Shown: positions 9,630-20,038 of the stretch, one piece after another
Layout of the letters: every line of letters starts with the position of its first letter
Numbering within the stretch: position 1 is the stretch's first letter
NCBI GenBank assembly: GCA_026126205.1
Contig: JAHCJP010000001.1
Span: 310,001 to 374,000 of the forward strand
Direction: 5' to 3'
Length of the DNA stretch: 64,000 nt
Origin: Maricaulaceae bacterium
GTDB taxonomy: Bacteria > Pseudomonadota > Alphaproteobacteria > Caulobacterales > Maricaulaceae
Position numbers and translations under genes: made by a program
The notes under the pieces: model-generated
The model's database searches: none
Told to the model about the DNA's origin: nothing
Seen by the model: only the letters and a program-made list of their open reading frames with translations

Positions 9630-10275
9630 GCGTCTCCAGAAACGCACGCACATCGGCGAACACGGCGTGGAACATCGCTTCCGTCAGCCGCCCGGTATTG
9701 GTGTTGTAGCGCGAGCAGTGATAGCTGGAGAACAGCCGCAGCGGCCCGTTCGGCCCCGGCAGATCGGCCACCGCACTGTGGGCGAAGGCGGCGGCGTTCA
9801 GCTTCAGCCCCAGCGCCTTCAGCGTGTTGTCATGCGCGATCTTGCCCAGCGCCACCACGGCGCGCAGCCGGGGCAGGGCGGCGATGCGCGCCGCCAGGAA
9901 GGGGCGGCAGGCCGCGGCCTCATGGCTTTCGGGCTTGTTCTGCGGCGGCACACAGCGCACGGCGTTGGTGATCATCGCCTCGCGCAGGGTCAGGCCGTCG
10001 CCGGCATGGGCGGCGTATTCGCCGCGCGCGAAACCAAACGCCGACAGCGTGGCGTAAAGCAGGTCGCCCGCATAATCGCCGGTGAAGGGCCGCCCGGTGC
10101 GGTTGGCGCCCTTCAGGCCGGGGGCGAGGCCGACGATCAGCAGCCGCGCGTCCGCATCGCCGAAGGAATCGACCGGCGCGTTGTGCCAGTCCGGAAAGGC
10201 GCGGGCGTTGGCGTGGCGGAAATCGGCCAGCCGCGGGCACAGCCCGCAGTCGCGCGGCGGCTCGGGCGCGATCAA
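9574..10275 (-). CDS. Uracil-DNA glycosylase, family 5 (UDGb) type, iron-sulfur
   Basis: DNA repair glycosylase of 233 aa. Motif A is GLAPG (49-53) followed by [13 protein letters not shown], which is characteristic of UDGb and distinguishes it from family 4. The leucine-loop motif is [15 protein letters not shown] (from 184). Four cysteines fit the 4Fe-4S ligands: C10, C13, C108 and C123. The start codon appears to be TTG at 10275, overlapping the TGA of the upstream NYN gene (TTGA). The last 18 or so codons run antisense through the end of smpB and look unconserved ([11 protein letters not shown]). Confidence 0.9.
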   Translation of the reverse strand: MIAPEPPRDCGLCPRLADFRHANARAFPDWHNAPVDSFGDADARLLIVGLAPGLKGANRTGRPFTGDYAGDLLYATLSAFGFARGEYAAHAGDGLTLREAMITNAVRCVPPQNKPESHEAAACRPFLAARIAALPRLRAVVALGKIAHDNTLKALGLKLNAAAFAHSAVADLPGPNGPLRLFSSYHCSRYNTNTGRLTEAMFHAVFADVRAFLETPSRNSSSGGISGGPSRGA

Positions 10276-10850
10276 TCTTCGTCGCCGTCGTTGTTGTTCT
10301 GCGGCCTGGCCGGGCGCGATCCCGGCGCGCGGCCGATCTTGTCCTTCAGGTCCATGATGTCGATGAAGGCGTCGGCCTGGCGGCGCAGGTCGTCGGACAC
10401 CATCGGCGGGCTGGCCTTCAGCGAGGAGGCGACGGTGACGCGCACGCCCTTGCGCTGCACGGCGGCGATGGCGTAGCGGAAATCCCCGTCGCCGGTGAAC
10501 AGCACGATATGGTCGAGATAGTTCGCCGCCTCCACCAGGTCGACGGTCATCTCGACATCCATGTTGCCCTTCACCCGGCGGCGGCCGGTTTCGTCGGAGT
10601 ATTCCTTGGCCTGCTTGGTGATCAGGCTGAAGCCGTTATAGTCCAGCCAGTCGACCAGCGGCCGCAGCGGCGTGAAATCCTCGGTCTCCAGCAGGGCGGT
10701 GTAATAGTTGGCGCGCACCAGCCGGCCGAGCTTGCGGAATTCCTCCAGGAGCTTGCGATAGTCGATGTCGAATTCGAGCGATTTCGAGGTCGAGTAGAGG
10801 TTGGCCCCGTCGATGAACAGGCCGATGCGTTCGTTGGGATAGAAAGTCAT
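10272..10850 (-). CDS. NYN domain (LabA/DUF88-type) putative ribonuclease
   Basis: Protein of 192 aa with a PIN-like NYN fold. Acidic metal-site motifs are visible: FIDGANLY (D14), KGNMDVEMTVDL around residues 94-105, and LFTGDGDF. The C-terminal tail is polar and disordered ([11 protein letters not shown]). The family is common next to housekeeping genes in alphaproteobacteria and is predicted to process RNA; its substrate is unknown. It is divergent from folK with only 48 bp between starts, so the two promoters must overlap. Confidence 0.88.
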   Translation of the reverse strand: MTFYPNERIGLFIDGANLYSTSKSLEFDIDYRKLLEEFRKLGRLVRANYYTALLETEDFTPLRPLVDWLDYNGFSLITKQAKEYSDETGRRRVKGNMDVEMTVDLVEAANYLDHIVLFTGDGDFRYAIAAVQRKGVRVTVASSLKASPPMVSDDLRRQADAFIDIMDLKDKIGRAPGSRPARPQNNNDGDED

Positions 10851-10898
10851 GGCGCAAATCCTTCAATTATTTACACAGCACATTGAAAAGGCGCAGGC

Positions 10899-11432
10899 AT
10901 GGGCGTGATCATCGCCCTTGGCGGAAATCTGCCGTTCAAGGGGCGCCCGCCGGAACAGACGATACCCCTCGCGCTGGACCGGCTGCAAGCGCTGGGCGTT
11001 CGCGTCGCCGCGCGTTCGCGGCTTTGGCGCACGCCGGCCTGGCCGGACCCGGCGGGCCCTGCCTACGTCAATGCGGCGGCCCGCGTCGAGACGGATTTGC
11101 AGCCCGCGGCCCTGCTGGCGCTGCTGCACCGGGTGGAGGATGAGTTCGGTCGTGATCGCAACGCTGCCGGCCGCTGGGGCGCGCGCACGCTGGACATCGA
11201 TCTGATTGATCATGACGGGTGTGTGCAGCCCGGAGGTGCGGGTAATCCGGTATTGCCGCATCCGCGTGCGCATCTGCGGGCTTTCGTGCTGCTGCCGCTG
11301 CACGATGTGGCGCCGGACTGGATACATCCCGGCAACGGGGAAACCGTGGACGCGCTGATCGCGGCCTTGCCGCCTGCAGACCTGGTCTCAGCGCAGCCCT
11401 TTTCTCTTGCAGCGGAGAGCGGGCGGGATTAG
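10899..11432 (+). CDS. folK: 2-amino-4-hydroxy-6-hydroxymethyldihydropteridine pyrophosphokinase
   Basis: HPPK of folate synthesis, 177 aa; transfers pyrophosphate from ATP to hydroxymethyldihydropterin. It starts [13 protein letters not shown], and has SRLWRTPAW, the catalytic segment [12 protein letters not shown] and [16 protein letters not shown]. The C-terminus is slightly extended. It lies upstream of rpoZ, an order found in many alphaproteobacteria. Confidence 0.95.
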   Translation: MGVIIALGGNLPFKGRPPEQTIPLALDRLQALGVRVAARSRLWRTPAWPDPAGPAYVNAAARVETDLQPAALLALLHRVEDEFGRDRNAAGRWGARTLDIDLIDHDGCVQPGGAGNPVLPHPRAHLRAFVLLPLHDVAPDWIHPGNGETVDALIAALPPADLVSAQPFSLAAESGRD

Positions 11433-11480
11433 GTAAGGCCTTGCCGGGGCCGGAACCCAAGGGTTCGCGGCCACGGTTCT

Positions 11481-11508
11481 TTGCGCTTCAAATTGCGCTG
11501 AATATCAG
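11481..11508 (+). promoter_or_regulatory. Candidate sigma-70-type promoter of rpoZ
   Basis: TTGCGC (11481-11486) and TATCAG (11503-11508) are separated by 16 bp and end 13 bp before the rpoZ start. The same two hexamers with an 18-bp spacer precede tRNA-Ser near 49132. The match is by eye and modest. Confidence 0.35.
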
Positions 11509-11521
11509 GGAGAGCGCGCCC

Positions 11522-11887
11522 ATGGCCCGCGTCACGGTCGAAGATTGCATCGAGAAGGTTCCGAACCGGTTCCGTCTGGTCCTGCTGTCGGCGCATCGCG
11601 CCCGCAATATTTCCGCGGGGGCGCAGCTGACGATCGACCGCGACAACGACAAGAACCCGGTCGTGGCCCTGCGCGAGATCGCCGACGAGACGCTGGACCT
11701 CGACACCCTTGCCGACGGCCTGGTCAACGGCTTGCAGCGCGTGATTCCCAGCGATGACGAGGAGGAGGCCGCGGCCGAGTCCGTCCCCGCGATCGAGGCT
11801 CGCCCGCAACCGCCGGAACTGGACGAGGCGGAAATGCTGAAAGCTTTGCAGAGCGATCGCGACGGCGCGCCGGATACGCGCTTTTAA
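11522..11887 (+). CDS. rpoZ: RNA polymerase omega subunit
   Basis: Omega subunit, 121 aa, which assists folding and assembly of beta-prime. It begins [17 protein letters not shown] and contains [15 protein letters not shown] and [12 protein letters not shown], all family signatures. The acidic C-terminal tail ([11 protein letters not shown]) is usual in alphaproteobacteria. The ATG at 11522 follows AGGGAGAG. The gene sits 6 bp upstream of rsh, in the same frame. Confidence 0.97.
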   Translation: MARVTVEDCIEKVPNRFRLVLLSAHRARNISAGAQLTIDRDNDKNPVVALREIADETLDLDTLADGLVNGLQRVIPSDDEEEAAAESVPAIEARPQPPELDEAEMLKALQSDRDGAPDTRF

Positions 11888-11893
11888 AATTCA

Positions 11894-14125
11894 TTGAGTC
11901 TGACCGGGACCACAGCAACCGCATCCCCTCCTGCTTCCGCGATCCCCAGCGCGCAAGACCTGGTTGAGCGCGTCCGGAAATACGATCCCAGCGCCGACGC
12001 CGGCCTGATCGAGCGCGCCTACGACTTCTCGCGCGAAATGCACGCCCCTCAGACCCGGTATTCGGGCGAACCGTATCACGGGCATGTGGTGGCTGTGGCG
12101 ATGATTCTCGCCGATCTGCGCATGGACGTCCCGACCCTGTGCACCGGACTGCTGCACGACACGGTGGAAGACACCCCGGCGACGCTTGACCAGCTGTCAC
12201 GGGAGTTCAGCCCTGAAATCGCAGCCCTTGTCGACGGGGTCACCAAGCTCGGCAAGATGGAGCTGTCTTCGAAGCGCACCAAGCAGGCGGAGAACCTGCA
12301 GAAGCTGGTGGTCGCAATTTCCACCGACGTGCGGGTGCTGATCGTGAAGCTGGCCGACCGGCTGCATAACATGCGCACCCTGAATCATATCCCCAGGCCG
12401 GAGAAGCGCGAGCGCATCGCGATGGAGACGCTGGAGATTTATGCGCCGCTGGCGCGGCGTATGGGGATCAACCGCATCTGCGTGGAGCTGGAGGACCTGG
12501 CTTTCCGGCACCTGAACCCGGCGGCGCATGAATCGATCACCCGCCGCATGGTCGATGTGCGGGCGAAACAGGGCGAGGCGGTGGCCGAGGTCTCGGCGGA
12601 GATCGCGGCGAAGCTGCTGGACGCCGGCGTGGATGCGCGCGTGTTCGGCCGCGAGAAGCGGCCCTATTCGATCTGGCGCAAGCTGGAGCGCAAGGGCCTG
12701 ACCTTTGAGGAGATCGCGGACATCTACGCCTTTCGCATCATCGTGCCCGAACCGGACGACTGCTACCGCGCACTCGGTGTGATCCACCAGACCTGGCGCA
12801 GCGTGCCGGAGCGTTTTCACGACTACATCTCCACACCGAAGCCGAACAATTACCGCTCGTTGCACACCACGGTGATCGGCCCGGGCAATGTGCGGGTGGA
12901 GCTGCAGATCCGCACCGAGGAGATGGAACGCGTAGCCGAACGCGGGGTGGCCGCTCACTGGCGCTACAAGGACCAGGCCTACCGATATGATGCGGCCAGC
13001 GCCCGCGCCGCCGGCGGCGACCCGCTCGACCGCCTGCGCCCGTTCATGGAGATACTCGAACAGGGCGGCGACCCGGAAGACTTCCTGGAGCACGCCAAGC
13101 TGGAGATGTTCTCCGACCAGGTCTACTGCTTCACGCCGAAAGGCGACCTGATCGCGCTGCCCAGCGGCGCCACGGCGCTGGACTTCGCCTACGCCGTTCA
13201 CACCGAACTGGGCCATGCCTGCGTCGGCGCCAAGATCAACGGCCGCGAACGCCCCCTGCGCACCATCCTGCGCAATGGCGACGTGGTGCAGATCGTGCGC
13301 GGCGGCACGCGCCAGCCGCCGCCAGGTTGGGAGGAACTTGTGGTGACCGGGCGGGCCAAGGCCGCCATCCGCCGTCTGATCCGCGCCTCCGAACGGGACG
13401 AGTTCTCGCGCATCGGCCGCATCATGGCCGAGCACGCCTTCCGGCGTGAGGGAAAAAGCTTCCGCGACGACAATCTGTCGGACGCCCTGGCGCGGCTGGA
13501 GCTGGATACCCCCGAAACGCTGTTCGAGGCGATGGGACGCGGGCGGATCAGCTCGGCGGAGCTGCTGGACGCGGCCTTCCCCGGCCGCAAGGACGAGCGC
13601 CGAGAACAGACCAGCGCGCGCCAGCTGATCCGCGACGACAAGGCGCGGCTCTATGTGCGCGGCCGCGGCCTGACCCAGGGGGTGAGCCTGCACTTCGCCG
13701 CCTGCTGCTCGCCCCTGCCGGGCGACCGCATCGTCGGCGTGCTGATCCCGGAGCGCGGGGTGGAGATCCACACCATCGACTGCGAACGTCTGCAGGAGTT
13801 CGAGAACGATCCCGACCGCTGGACGGACCTGGCCTGGACGCCGGAGGCCGAGACCAGCGCCGTTTCCATCGGCCGCATCCATGCCGTCATGCACAACGAA
13901 CCGGGCGCGCTGGCCGAGATCGCCCGCACCGTGGGCGAAAACCGCGGCAACATCGCCAATGTGAAAACCGTCAAGCGCGCCACCGACTTTTTCGAGATGG
14001 CGTTCGATGTCGAGGTGTTCGACGTCCGCCACCTCAACAACATCGTCGCGGCGTTGAAAATGTGCGAAAGCGTGGTCGACGCCGAGCGCGCGCGGCTGGA
14101 ACACGAGGATGAACCCCCGGCATGA
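11894..14125 (+). CDS. spoT: Bifunctional (p)ppGpp synthetase/hydrolase, Rsh
   Basis: Stringent-response enzyme, 743 aa. Domains in order are the HD hydrolase (HGHVVAVAMIL, LLHDTVEDTPAT), the synthetase (PYSIWRKLERKG, YISTPKPNNYRSLHTT, VELQIRTEEME), TGS (YCFTPKGDLIALPSGAT) and ACT at the C-terminus. The HD motif is intact, so hydrolase activity is expected, as in the single Rsh of alphaproteobacteria. The only start between the rpoZ stop and the HD domain is TTG at 11894. It overlaps pdxJ by ATGA. Confidence 0.95.
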   Translation: MSLTGTTATASPPASAIPSAQDLVERVRKYDPSADAGLIERAYDFSREMHAPQTRYSGEPYHGHVVAVAMILADLRMDVPTLCTGLLHDTVEDTPATLDQLSREFSPEIAALVDGVTKLGKMELSSKRTKQAENLQKLVVAISTDVRVLIVKLADRLHNMRTLNHIPRPEKRERIAMETLEIYAPLARRMGINRICVELEDLAFRHLNPAAHESITRRMVDVRAKQGEAVAEVSAEIAAKLLDAGVDARVFGREKRPYSIWRKLERKGLTFEEIADIYAFRIIVPEPDDCYRALGVIHQTWRSVPERFHDYISTPKPNNYRSLHTTVIGPGNVRVELQIRTEEMERVAERGVAAHWRYKDQAYRYDAASARAAGGDPLDRLRPFMEILEQGGDPEDFLEHAKLEMFSDQVYCFTPKGDLIALPSGATALDFAYAVHTELGHACVGAKINGRERPLRTILRNGDVVQIVRGGTRQPPPGWEELVVTGRAKAAIRRLIRASERDEFSRIGRIMAEHAFRREGKSFRDDNLSDALARLELDTPETLFEAMGRGRISSAELLDAAFPGRKDERREQTSARQLIRDDKARLYVRGRGLTQGVSLHFAACCSPLPGDRIVGVLIPERGVEIHTIDCERLQEFENDPDRWTDLAWTPEAETSAVSIGRIHAVMHNEPGALAEIARTVGENRGNIANVKTVKRATDFFEMAFDVEVFDVRHLNNIVAALKMCESVVDAERARLEHEDEPPA

Positions 14126-14880
14126 GCCTGCCTCCGGTCAGACTGGGCGTGAACATTGATCACGTGGCCACCATCCGTAACGCCCGTGGCGGCGATCACC
14201 CCGACCCCGCCCGCGCCGCGAAACTGGCCGTGGAGGCGGGGGCCGACGGCGTGACCTTCCATCTGCGCGAGGATCGCCGCCATATCCGCGACGAGGACCT
14301 GAACAAGATTGCCGGCGCGGTCAGCGTGCCGCTGAATCTCGAAATGGCGGCGGCGGAGGAAATGCTGGCGATCGCCCTGCGTCACAGGCCGCACGCGGTC
14401 TGCCTGGTCCCGGAGCGGCGCGAGGAGCGCACCACCGAAGGCGGGTTGGACGCCGCCGGCAAGCACAACGAGATCGCCTGGTTCGTCAATGAGCTGAAAG
14501 GCGCGGGCATCCGCGTTTCGCTGTTCATCGAGCCGGACGAACGCCAGATAGAGGCCGCGCTCAGCCTCGGCGCCCCGGTGGTGGAGCTGCACACCGGCGC
14601 CTATTGCGAGGCCTTCCACGCCGGTGACATGGAGCGCACGCGCGAGCGCCTGGTCGCCATTGCGAAAGCCGCGCAGGCCGGGGCGGCGAAGGGGCTGGAG
14701 ATCCACGCCGGCCACGGCCTGACCTACGACACCGTCAAACCCGTCGCCGCCATCCCGCAGATACGCGAGCTGAACATCGGCCATTTCCTGATCGGCGAGG
14801 CGATATTCCTGGGCCTGAAGCCCGCGGTGCAGACCATGCGCGCGCTGATCAGGGAAGCCCGCGAGGAGGCGGCGGCGTGA
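14122..14880 (+). CDS. pdxJ: Pyridoxine 5'-phosphate synthase
   Basis: Last enzyme of DXP-dependent vitamin B6 synthesis, 252 aa; condenses 3-amino-2-oxopropyl phosphate with deoxyxylulose phosphate. Motifs are [36 protein letters not shown] and [12 protein letters not shown]. Start overlaps rsh and stop overlaps acpS (GTGA), so the cluster is translationally coupled. PLP made here serves several enzymes in this window (Kbl, the dehydratase, Dat, KynU). Confidence 0.97.
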   Translation: MSLPPVRLGVNIDHVATIRNARGGDHPDPARAAKLAVEAGADGVTFHLREDRRHIRDEDLNKIAGAVSVPLNLEMAAAEEMLAIALRHRPHAVCLVPERREERTTEGGLDAAGKHNEIAWFVNELKGAGIRVSLFIEPDERQIEAALSLGAPVVELHTGAYCEAFHAGDMERTRERLVAIAKAAQAGAAKGLEIHAGHGLTYDTVKPVAAIPQIRELNIGHFLIGEAIFLGLKPAVQTMRALIREAREEAAA

Positions 14881-15287
14881 TCATCGGCCTGGGCTCGGAT
14901 CTCTGCGACATCCGTCGGGTGGAGCGCACGCTGGACCGCTTCGGCGACCGCTTCGTCATGCGCTGCTTCACCGAGGTCGAGCGCGCGAAGTCAGACCGCC
15001 GCCGCATGCGCGCCGCCAGCTACGCCAAGCGCTTTGCCGCCAAGGAAGCCGGCGCCAAGGCGCTGGGCACAGGCATCGCCCGCGGCGTGTCGTGGAAGGA
15101 GATCGGGGTGGTGAACCTGCCCGGCGGCAAGCCGACGCTGGAGTTCGCCGGGCGCGCGGCGCAGCGGCTGGCGCTGCTGACGCCGGACGGCATGCAGGCG
15201 TTCGCCCACATCACCCTGACCGACGATTACCCCTATGCGCAGGCTTTCGTGGTGATCGAAGCCCGTCATGCGGTGATCTGGCGATGA
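14877..15287 (+). CDS. acpS: Holo-[acyl-carrier-protein] synthase
   Basis: Phosphopantetheinyl transferase that activates ACP, 136 aa. It starts at GTG with [15 protein letters not shown], the metal-binding Asp motif, and has [17 protein letters not shown]. pdxJ-acpS is a widespread pair. In many alphaproteobacteria lepB follows; here rnc follows directly with an ATGA overlap. Confidence 0.96.
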   Translation: MIIGLGSDLCDIRRVERTLDRFGDRFVMRCFTEVERAKSDRRRMRAASYAKRFAAKEAGAKALGTGIARGVSWKEIGVVNLPGGKPTLEFAGRAAQRLALLTPDGMQAFAHITLTDDYPYAQAFVVIEARHAVIWR

Positions 15288-15973
15288 CCGCGGATCTCGC
15301 GGCGCTGGAGGCGCGCATCGGACACGTGTTCGGGAACCGGGCGCTGCTGACGCAGGCGCTGACCCATTCCAGTTTTGACGACGGGCGGGACCGCAACGGG
15401 GACAACCAGCGGCTTGAGTTTCTGGGCGACCGGGTTCTGGGCCTGTTTGCGGCAGAACGTCTGTGCGAACGCTTCGAAGCGGCGCGCGAAGGCGGCCTGG
15501 CCCCGCGTCTGAACGAACTGGTCAGCCGCAAGACCTGCGCCCGCGTGGCGCGGCGGATGGAGCTTGGGCCCGCGCTGCGCTTGGGAAAATCCGAATTTCG
15601 CGCCGGCGGCGCCGACAAGGAGTCCATCCTGGGCGATGCCTGCGAGGCGCTGATCGCCGCGATCTATCTGGACGCGGGGGTGGATGTCGCGCGCGCGTTC
15701 TTTGACCGCTGGTGGGCCGAGGAGCTGGCGGCGGTCACGGCCAAGCCCAAGGACCCCAAGTCCGCGCTGCAGGAATGGGCGGCGCGCAAGGGGCTGGGCC
15801 AGCCGGCCTACGTGCTTTCGGAACGGGGGGGGCCGGACCATCGTCCGGTTTTCAGGGTTACGGTGACGCTGGGGCCGCTGGCGGCGGCCACGGGCGAGGG
15901 CGGATCGAAGCAGGAAGCGGAACGGGCGGCGGCCGGCGCGCTGCTGGCGCGCGAGAAAGGCAAGCATAAATGA
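15284..15973 (+). CDS. rnc: Ribonuclease III
   Basis: Double-strand-specific endoribonuclease for rRNA and mRNA processing, 229 aa. The catalytic signature is [14 protein letters not shown], with the second acidic site in [21 protein letters not shown]-terminal dsRNA-binding domain follows ([10 protein letters not shown] through [13 protein letters not shown]). The start at 15284 overlaps the acpS stop and the end overlaps era. Confidence 0.96.
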   Translation: MTADLAALEARIGHVFGNRALLTQALTHSSFDDGRDRNGDNQRLEFLGDRVLGLFAAERLCERFEAAREGGLAPRLNELVSRKTCARVARRMELGPALRLGKSEFRAGGADKESILGDACEALIAAIYLDAGVDVARAFFDRWWAEELAAVTAKPKDPKSALQEWAARKGLGQPAYVLSERGGPDHRPVFRVTVTLGPLAAATGEGGSKQEAERAAAGALLAREKGKHK

Positions 15974-16917
15974 CCGCTGAAACGCAGACCCGCGCCGGTT
16001 TCGCCGCCGTTATCGGCGCGCCGAACGCCGGCAAGTCCACCCTGGTCAACGCCCTGGTCGGCCAGAAGGTGTCGATCGTCACCCACAAGGTGCAGACGAC
16101 CCGCTTTCCCGTGCGCGGCGTCGCCATGCATGGCGACGCGCAGATCGTGCTGGTCGACACCCCCGGCGTGTTCGCGCCGCGACGCCGGCTCGACCGCGCG
16201 ATGGTCAAGGCCGCCTGGGCCGGCGCCGAGGACGCCGACGCCGTCGTGCATGTCGTCGACGCCCCGGCGCACGAGGCGGTGATGAAAGGGGGTGGATCAG
16301 GGGCAGACAGGCGCAGTTTTGAGGATGATAAGCGGGTGATTGAGGGGTTGAAGCATAGTGATCGCAAGGCGATTCTGGCGCTGAACAAGATCGACGCCCT
16401 GCCGCGGGAGCGCCTGCTGGCCTTGTCGCAAAAGCTCTTTGATACAGGCGCTTATAGTGAAATTTTCATGCTGTCCGCCAAACGCGGCGACGGCGTGGAG
16501 GACCTGAAGGCGCGCCTGGCGGCGCTGATGCCAAAAGGCGCTTGGTTGTACCCGCCCGATCAGGCCGGCGACATCCCCCTGCGCCTGATGGCGGCCGAGG
16601 TGACGCGCGAGAAGCTGTATCTGCGCCTGCATGACGAATTGCCTTACGCCGCAACGGTGGAGACCGAGGCCTGGGCCGAGCGCAAGGACGGTTCGGTGAA
16701 GGTTGACCAGGTGATTTATGTCGAGCGTGAGGGGCACAAACCCATCGTGCTGGGCAAGGGCGGCGCGGTGATCAAGAAGATCGGCGAACTGGCGCGGGCC
16801 GAGCTGGAGACGATGCTGGAGCGCCGGGTGCACCTGTTCCTGCGCGTTATCGTCAAGCCCGGCTGGGCCGAGGAGCGCGCCCGCTATTCCGCCGTGGGCC
16901 TTGATTATGACGGGTAG
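15970..16917 (+). CDS. era: GTPase Era with an atypical insert
   Basis: GTPase for 16S rRNA maturation and 30S assembly, 315 aa. G1 is GAPNAGKST, G3 is DTPG, G4 is NKID and G5 is SAK; the KH domain has VLGKGGAVIKKIG. Between G3 and G4, about residues 100-120 (16267-16330), there is a glycine- and charge-rich stretch (MKGGGSGADRRSFEDD) that I do not recall in other Era proteins. DNA around 16285-16380 is also less GC-rich than its surroundings. The frame remains intact. Confidence 0.94.
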   Translation: MTAETQTRAGFAAVIGAPNAGKSTLVNALVGQKVSIVTHKVQTTRFPVRGVAMHGDAQIVLVDTPGVFAPRRRLDRAMVKAAWAGAEDADAVVHVVDAPAHEAVMKGGGSGADRRSFEDDKRVIEGLKHSDRKAILALNKIDALPRERLLALSQKLFDTGAYSEIFMLSAKRGDGVEDLKARLAALMPKGAWLYPPDQAGDIPLRLMAAEVTREKLYLRLHDELPYAATVETEAWAERKDGSVKVDQVIYVEREGHKPIVLGKGGAVIKKIGELARAELETMLERRVHLFLRVIVKPGWAEERARYSAVGLDYDG

Positions 16918-16929
16918 GGGCGCCCGCTG

Positions 16930-17661
16930 ATGGAATGGACCGGGTCCGGCGTGGTGCTGGCGGTGCGCGCTCATGGCGAGACCAGCGCCATTATCGAGCT
17001 GCTGACCCGCGATCAGGGCCGCCATGCCGGGCTGGTGCGCGGCGGGCGGGGCCGCGCCATGCGCCCGCTGCTGCAACCGGGCAATCTGCTGCGCGCCACA
17101 TGGCGGGCGCGGCTTGAAGAGCATCTGGGGCATTTCACGGTCGAGGCCGAGGAGCTGCTGGCCGGGCCGCTGATGGACGACGCGCTGGCGCTGGCCGGGT
17201 TGAACGCCGCCTGCGCGCTGGCCTGTCTGGCGCTGCCGGAGCGCGAGCCGCACCCGCGCGTGCATGACGCCTTTCTGGTGTTCCTGCGCGCGCTGGAGGA
17301 CCCCGACCTGTGGCCGGCCATTTATGTGCGTTGGGAAAAGGGGCTGCTGGCCGATCTCGGCTATGGGATAGACCTCTCGCGCTGCACCGTCACCGGCGCG
17401 CGCGACGACCTGACCCATGTCAGCCCGCGTTCGGGCCGCGCCGTCAGCCGCGAGGCGGCGCAGCCTTATCTCGACAAGCTGTTGCCGCTGCCGCCCTTCC
17501 TGCTCGGCGCTCAGGCGGGAGTGGGGCCGGGCGATGTCGGCGCCGGGCTGGCGCTGACCGGCTATTTCCTCGAACGCCGGGTGCTGTGGCCGCATGACCG
17601 GCGATTGCCCGATGCGCGCGCGCGCTTGCTGGAGCGCCTGCAGGCGGCGGGCCGGCTTTAG
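16930..17661 (+). CDS. recO: DNA repair protein RecO
   Basis: Recombination mediator of the RecFOR pathway, 243 aa. It begins with an OB-fold ([22 protein letters not shown], here split for length, then GLVRGGRG), followed by the alpha-helical domain. [20 protein letters not shown] is the usual degenerate zinc-site region with a single Cys. Position after era is standard in alphaproteobacteria. Confidence 0.9.
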   Translation: MEWTGSGVVLAVRAHGETSAIIELLTRDQGRHAGLVRGGRGRAMRPLLQPGNLLRATWRARLEEHLGHFTVEAEELLAGPLMDDALALAGLNAACALACLALPEREPHPRVHDAFLVFLRALEDPDLWPAIYVRWEKGLLADLGYGIDLSRCTVTGARDDLTHVSPRSGRAVSREAAQPYLDKLLPLPPFLLGAQAGVGPGDVGAGLALTGYFLERRVLWPHDRRLPDARARLLERLQAAGRL

Positions 17662-17698
17662 GGGCATACTGACCCGGCGACGAATCAGGAGCCGGAGC

Positions 17699-20038
17699 AT
17701 GGGCGAGCTGTTCACCCCCGAGGGCGGCGAGATTTTCGAGGAGCCGTTCGACGAGGCGCTGTCAAAGCGCTATCTCGCCTATGCGCTATCGACGATCACC
17801 CAGCGGGCGCTTCCCGATGCGCGCGACGGGCTGAAACCCGTTCACCGCCGCCTGCTTTACGCCATGCGGCTGTTGAAGCTCAGCCCCGACGAGGCGTTCA
17901 AGAAGTCGGCCCGCGTGGTCGGCGACGTGATCGGCAAATACCATCCACACGGCGACCAGGCGGTCTATGACGCCATGGTGCGCCTGGCGCAGGGTTTCGC
18001 CGCCCGTTACCCCCTCGTCGAGGGGCAGGGCAATTTCGGCAATATCGACGGCGACGGCCCGGCGGCCATGCGCTACACCGAGGCGCGCCTGACCGCCGCC
18101 GCCGAACTGATGCTGAACGGGCTGGACCGCGGCGCCGTCGACTTCCGCGGCACCTATGACGGCTCGGAAAGCGAGCCGGTGGTGCTGCCCGCGGCGTTCC
18201 CGAACCTGCTGGCCAACGGCTCCACCGGCATCGCGGTCGGCATGGCCACCTCCATCCCGCCGCACAACGCGGCCGAACTGTGCGCCGCCGCCCGGCGCCT
18301 GATCGCCCGGCCGGAGGTGGAGACGGCGGAGCTGCTGACCCTTGTGAAGGGGCCGGATTTTCCCACCGGCGGGGTGTGCGTGGAACCGGCGGAGAGCATC
18401 GCCGAGGCGTATGAGACAGGCAGGGGCGGTTTCCGCGTTCGCGCCCGCTGGTTCGCCGAGGAGTTTCTGGGCGGCGAATGGCGCGCGGTCGACCCGAAGA
18501 AGGCGGGCGACGATCTCGACGCCTATCTGAACGGGCGCAACAAATGGCGGCTGGTCGTCGACCAGATCCCCTACCAGATCCCGAAATCGCGGCTGATAGA
18601 GCGCATCGCGCAACTGATGGAGGCGCGCAAGCTGCCGCTGCTTGATGATGTGCGCGATGAATCGGCCGAGGATGTGCGCGTGGTGCTGGAGCCGAAGACG
18701 CGGCTGATCAGCGCGAACATGCTGATGGAATCGCTGTTCAAGCTGACCGAGCTTGAGGCCCGCTTCCCGCTGAACCTGAACGTGCTGGACGGGCAGGGCG
18801 CCCCGCGCGTCATGGGGCTGAAGGAGGCGCTGCGCATCTGGCTGGATCACCGCCGCGTGGTCACGGTGCGGCTGGCGCAGGCGCGGCTGGACCAGGTCGA
18901 GGACCGGCTGGAGATTCTGGCCGGCTATCTGGTCGTCTACGCCGATATCGACGAGGTGATCCGCATCATCCGCTTCGAGGATGAGCCGAAACAGGCGCTG
19001 ATGGCCCGTTTCACGCTGTCCGAACGCCAGGCCGAAGCCATCCTCAACATGCGCCTGCGCGCCCTGCGCAAGCTGGAGGAGCTGGCGATCCGCAAGGAGG
19101 AGACGGCGCTGAAGGCCGAGCGCAAATCGCTGAAATCGCTGCTCGCCAGCGAGGCCGAGCAATGGGCGAAGGTTGACGCCGATATTGCGGAGGTCGAACA
19201 GGCTTTCGGCCCGGACACCGCCCTCGGCGCCCGCCGCACCAACTTCTCCGACGCGCCGCAGGCCGACGCCGGCGCTGTGGCCGAGGCGCTGATCGTGCGC
19301 GAGGCGGTCACCGCCGTGCTGTCCGAAAAGGGCTGGATTCGCACCCTGAAAGGCCATGCGCAGGACCTGTCCGCCATCGCCTTCAAGGAGGGCGACCGGG
19401 CGGCCTTCGCCGTGCGCTGCGAGACCACCGACAAGCTGTTGTTGTTCGTCACCGACGGAAAGTTCTACGCGCTCGACGCCTCGAAACTGCCCGGCGGACG
19501 TGGACATGGCGAGCCGCTGCGCCTGCACGCCGGCCTGCCGGAGGACGCGGCCCCGATCGCGTTGTTCAAATACGAGCCGGAACGCATGCTGCTGATCGCC
19601 TCGCGCGCCGGCAACGGCTTCCGCGTCAAACAGGCCGATGTCTTCGCCGCCAAGCGCGGCGGCAAGCAGGCGTTGAATGCTGGCGATGGTGAGGCCGCGG
19701 TCTGCGCCTATGCCGAGGGCGATCGCGTCGCCGTGCTGGGCGAGAACCGCAAGCTGCTGGTCTTCCCGCTGGACGAACTGCCGGAGATGACGCGCGGCAA
19801 GGGCGTGCGCCTGATGGGCGGCAAGGGCTTCCGCCTCGCCGACGCCGCCTGCTTTTCCGCCGAAGACGGGCTGGGCTGGATCGATGGCGCCGGGCGCCGC
19901 CAGCAGGAGACGGACTGGCGCGACTGGGAAGGTAAGCGGGCGCAAGCCGGCAAGCTGGTCCCGAAGGGCTTTCCGCGTTCCAACCGTTTTGCGCCGAAAG
20001 ATCCCGCGGCCATGGCGCGGGCGGAAAATTCGGGTTAA
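17699..20038 (+). CDS. parC: DNA topoisomerase IV subunit A
   Basis: Chromosome-decatenating type II topoisomerase subunit, 779 aa. The N-terminal breakage-reunion domain has [26 protein letters not shown] and the catalytic Tyr126 in [10 protein letters not shown]. The C-terminal beta-pinwheel lacks a GyrA box, and the order era-recO-parC fits ParC and not GyrA. The positions equivalent to E. coli ParC Ser80 and Glu84 are Gln87 and Asp91. Start is ATG 17699 after AGGAGCCGGAG. Confidence 0.95.
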   Translation: MGELFTPEGGEIFEEPFDEALSKRYLAYALSTITQRALPDARDGLKPVHRRLLYAMRLLKLSPDEAFKKSARVVGDVIGKYHPHGDQAVYDAMVRLAQGFAARYPLVEGQGNFGNIDGDGPAAMRYTEARLTAAAELMLNGLDRGAVDFRGTYDGSESEPVVLPAAFPNLLANGSTGIAVGMATSIPPHNAAELCAAARRLIARPEVETAELLTLVKGPDFPTGGVCVEPAESIAEAYETGRGGFRVRARWFAEEFLGGEWRAVDPKKAGDDLDAYLNGRNKWRLVVDQIPYQIPKSRLIERIAQLMEARKLPLLDDVRDESAEDVRVVLEPKTRLISANMLMESLFKLTELEARFPLNLNVLDGQGAPRVMGLKEALRIWLDHRRVVTVRLAQARLDQVEDRLEILAGYLVVYADIDEVIRIIRFEDEPKQALMARFTLSERQAEAILNMRLRALRKLEELAIRKEETALKAERKSLKSLLASEAEQWAKVDADIAEVEQAFGPDTALGARRTNFSDAPQADAGAVAEALIVREAVTAVLSEKGWIRTLKGHAQDLSAIAFKEGDRAAFAVRCETTDKLLLFVTDGKFYALDASKLPGGRGHGEPLRLHAGLPEDAAPIALFKYEPERMLLIASRAGNGFRVKQADVFAAKRGGKQALNAGDGEAAVCAYAEGDRVAVLGENRKLLVFPLDELPEMTRGKGVRLMGGKGFRLADAACFSAEDGLGWIDGAGRRQQETDWRDWEGKRAQAGKLVPKGFPRSNRFAPKDPAAMARAENSG

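Noticed and set aside
12197..14104. Minus-strand open frame of 635 codons opposite rsh
   Set aside because: It is a GC-rich antisense shadow: high in His, Gln, Arg and Ala, no motifs, and the plus strand encodes a clear Rsh protein.
17786..19945. Minus-strand open frame of 719 codons opposite parC
   Set aside because: Same antisense shadow effect; parC is unambiguous on the plus strand.
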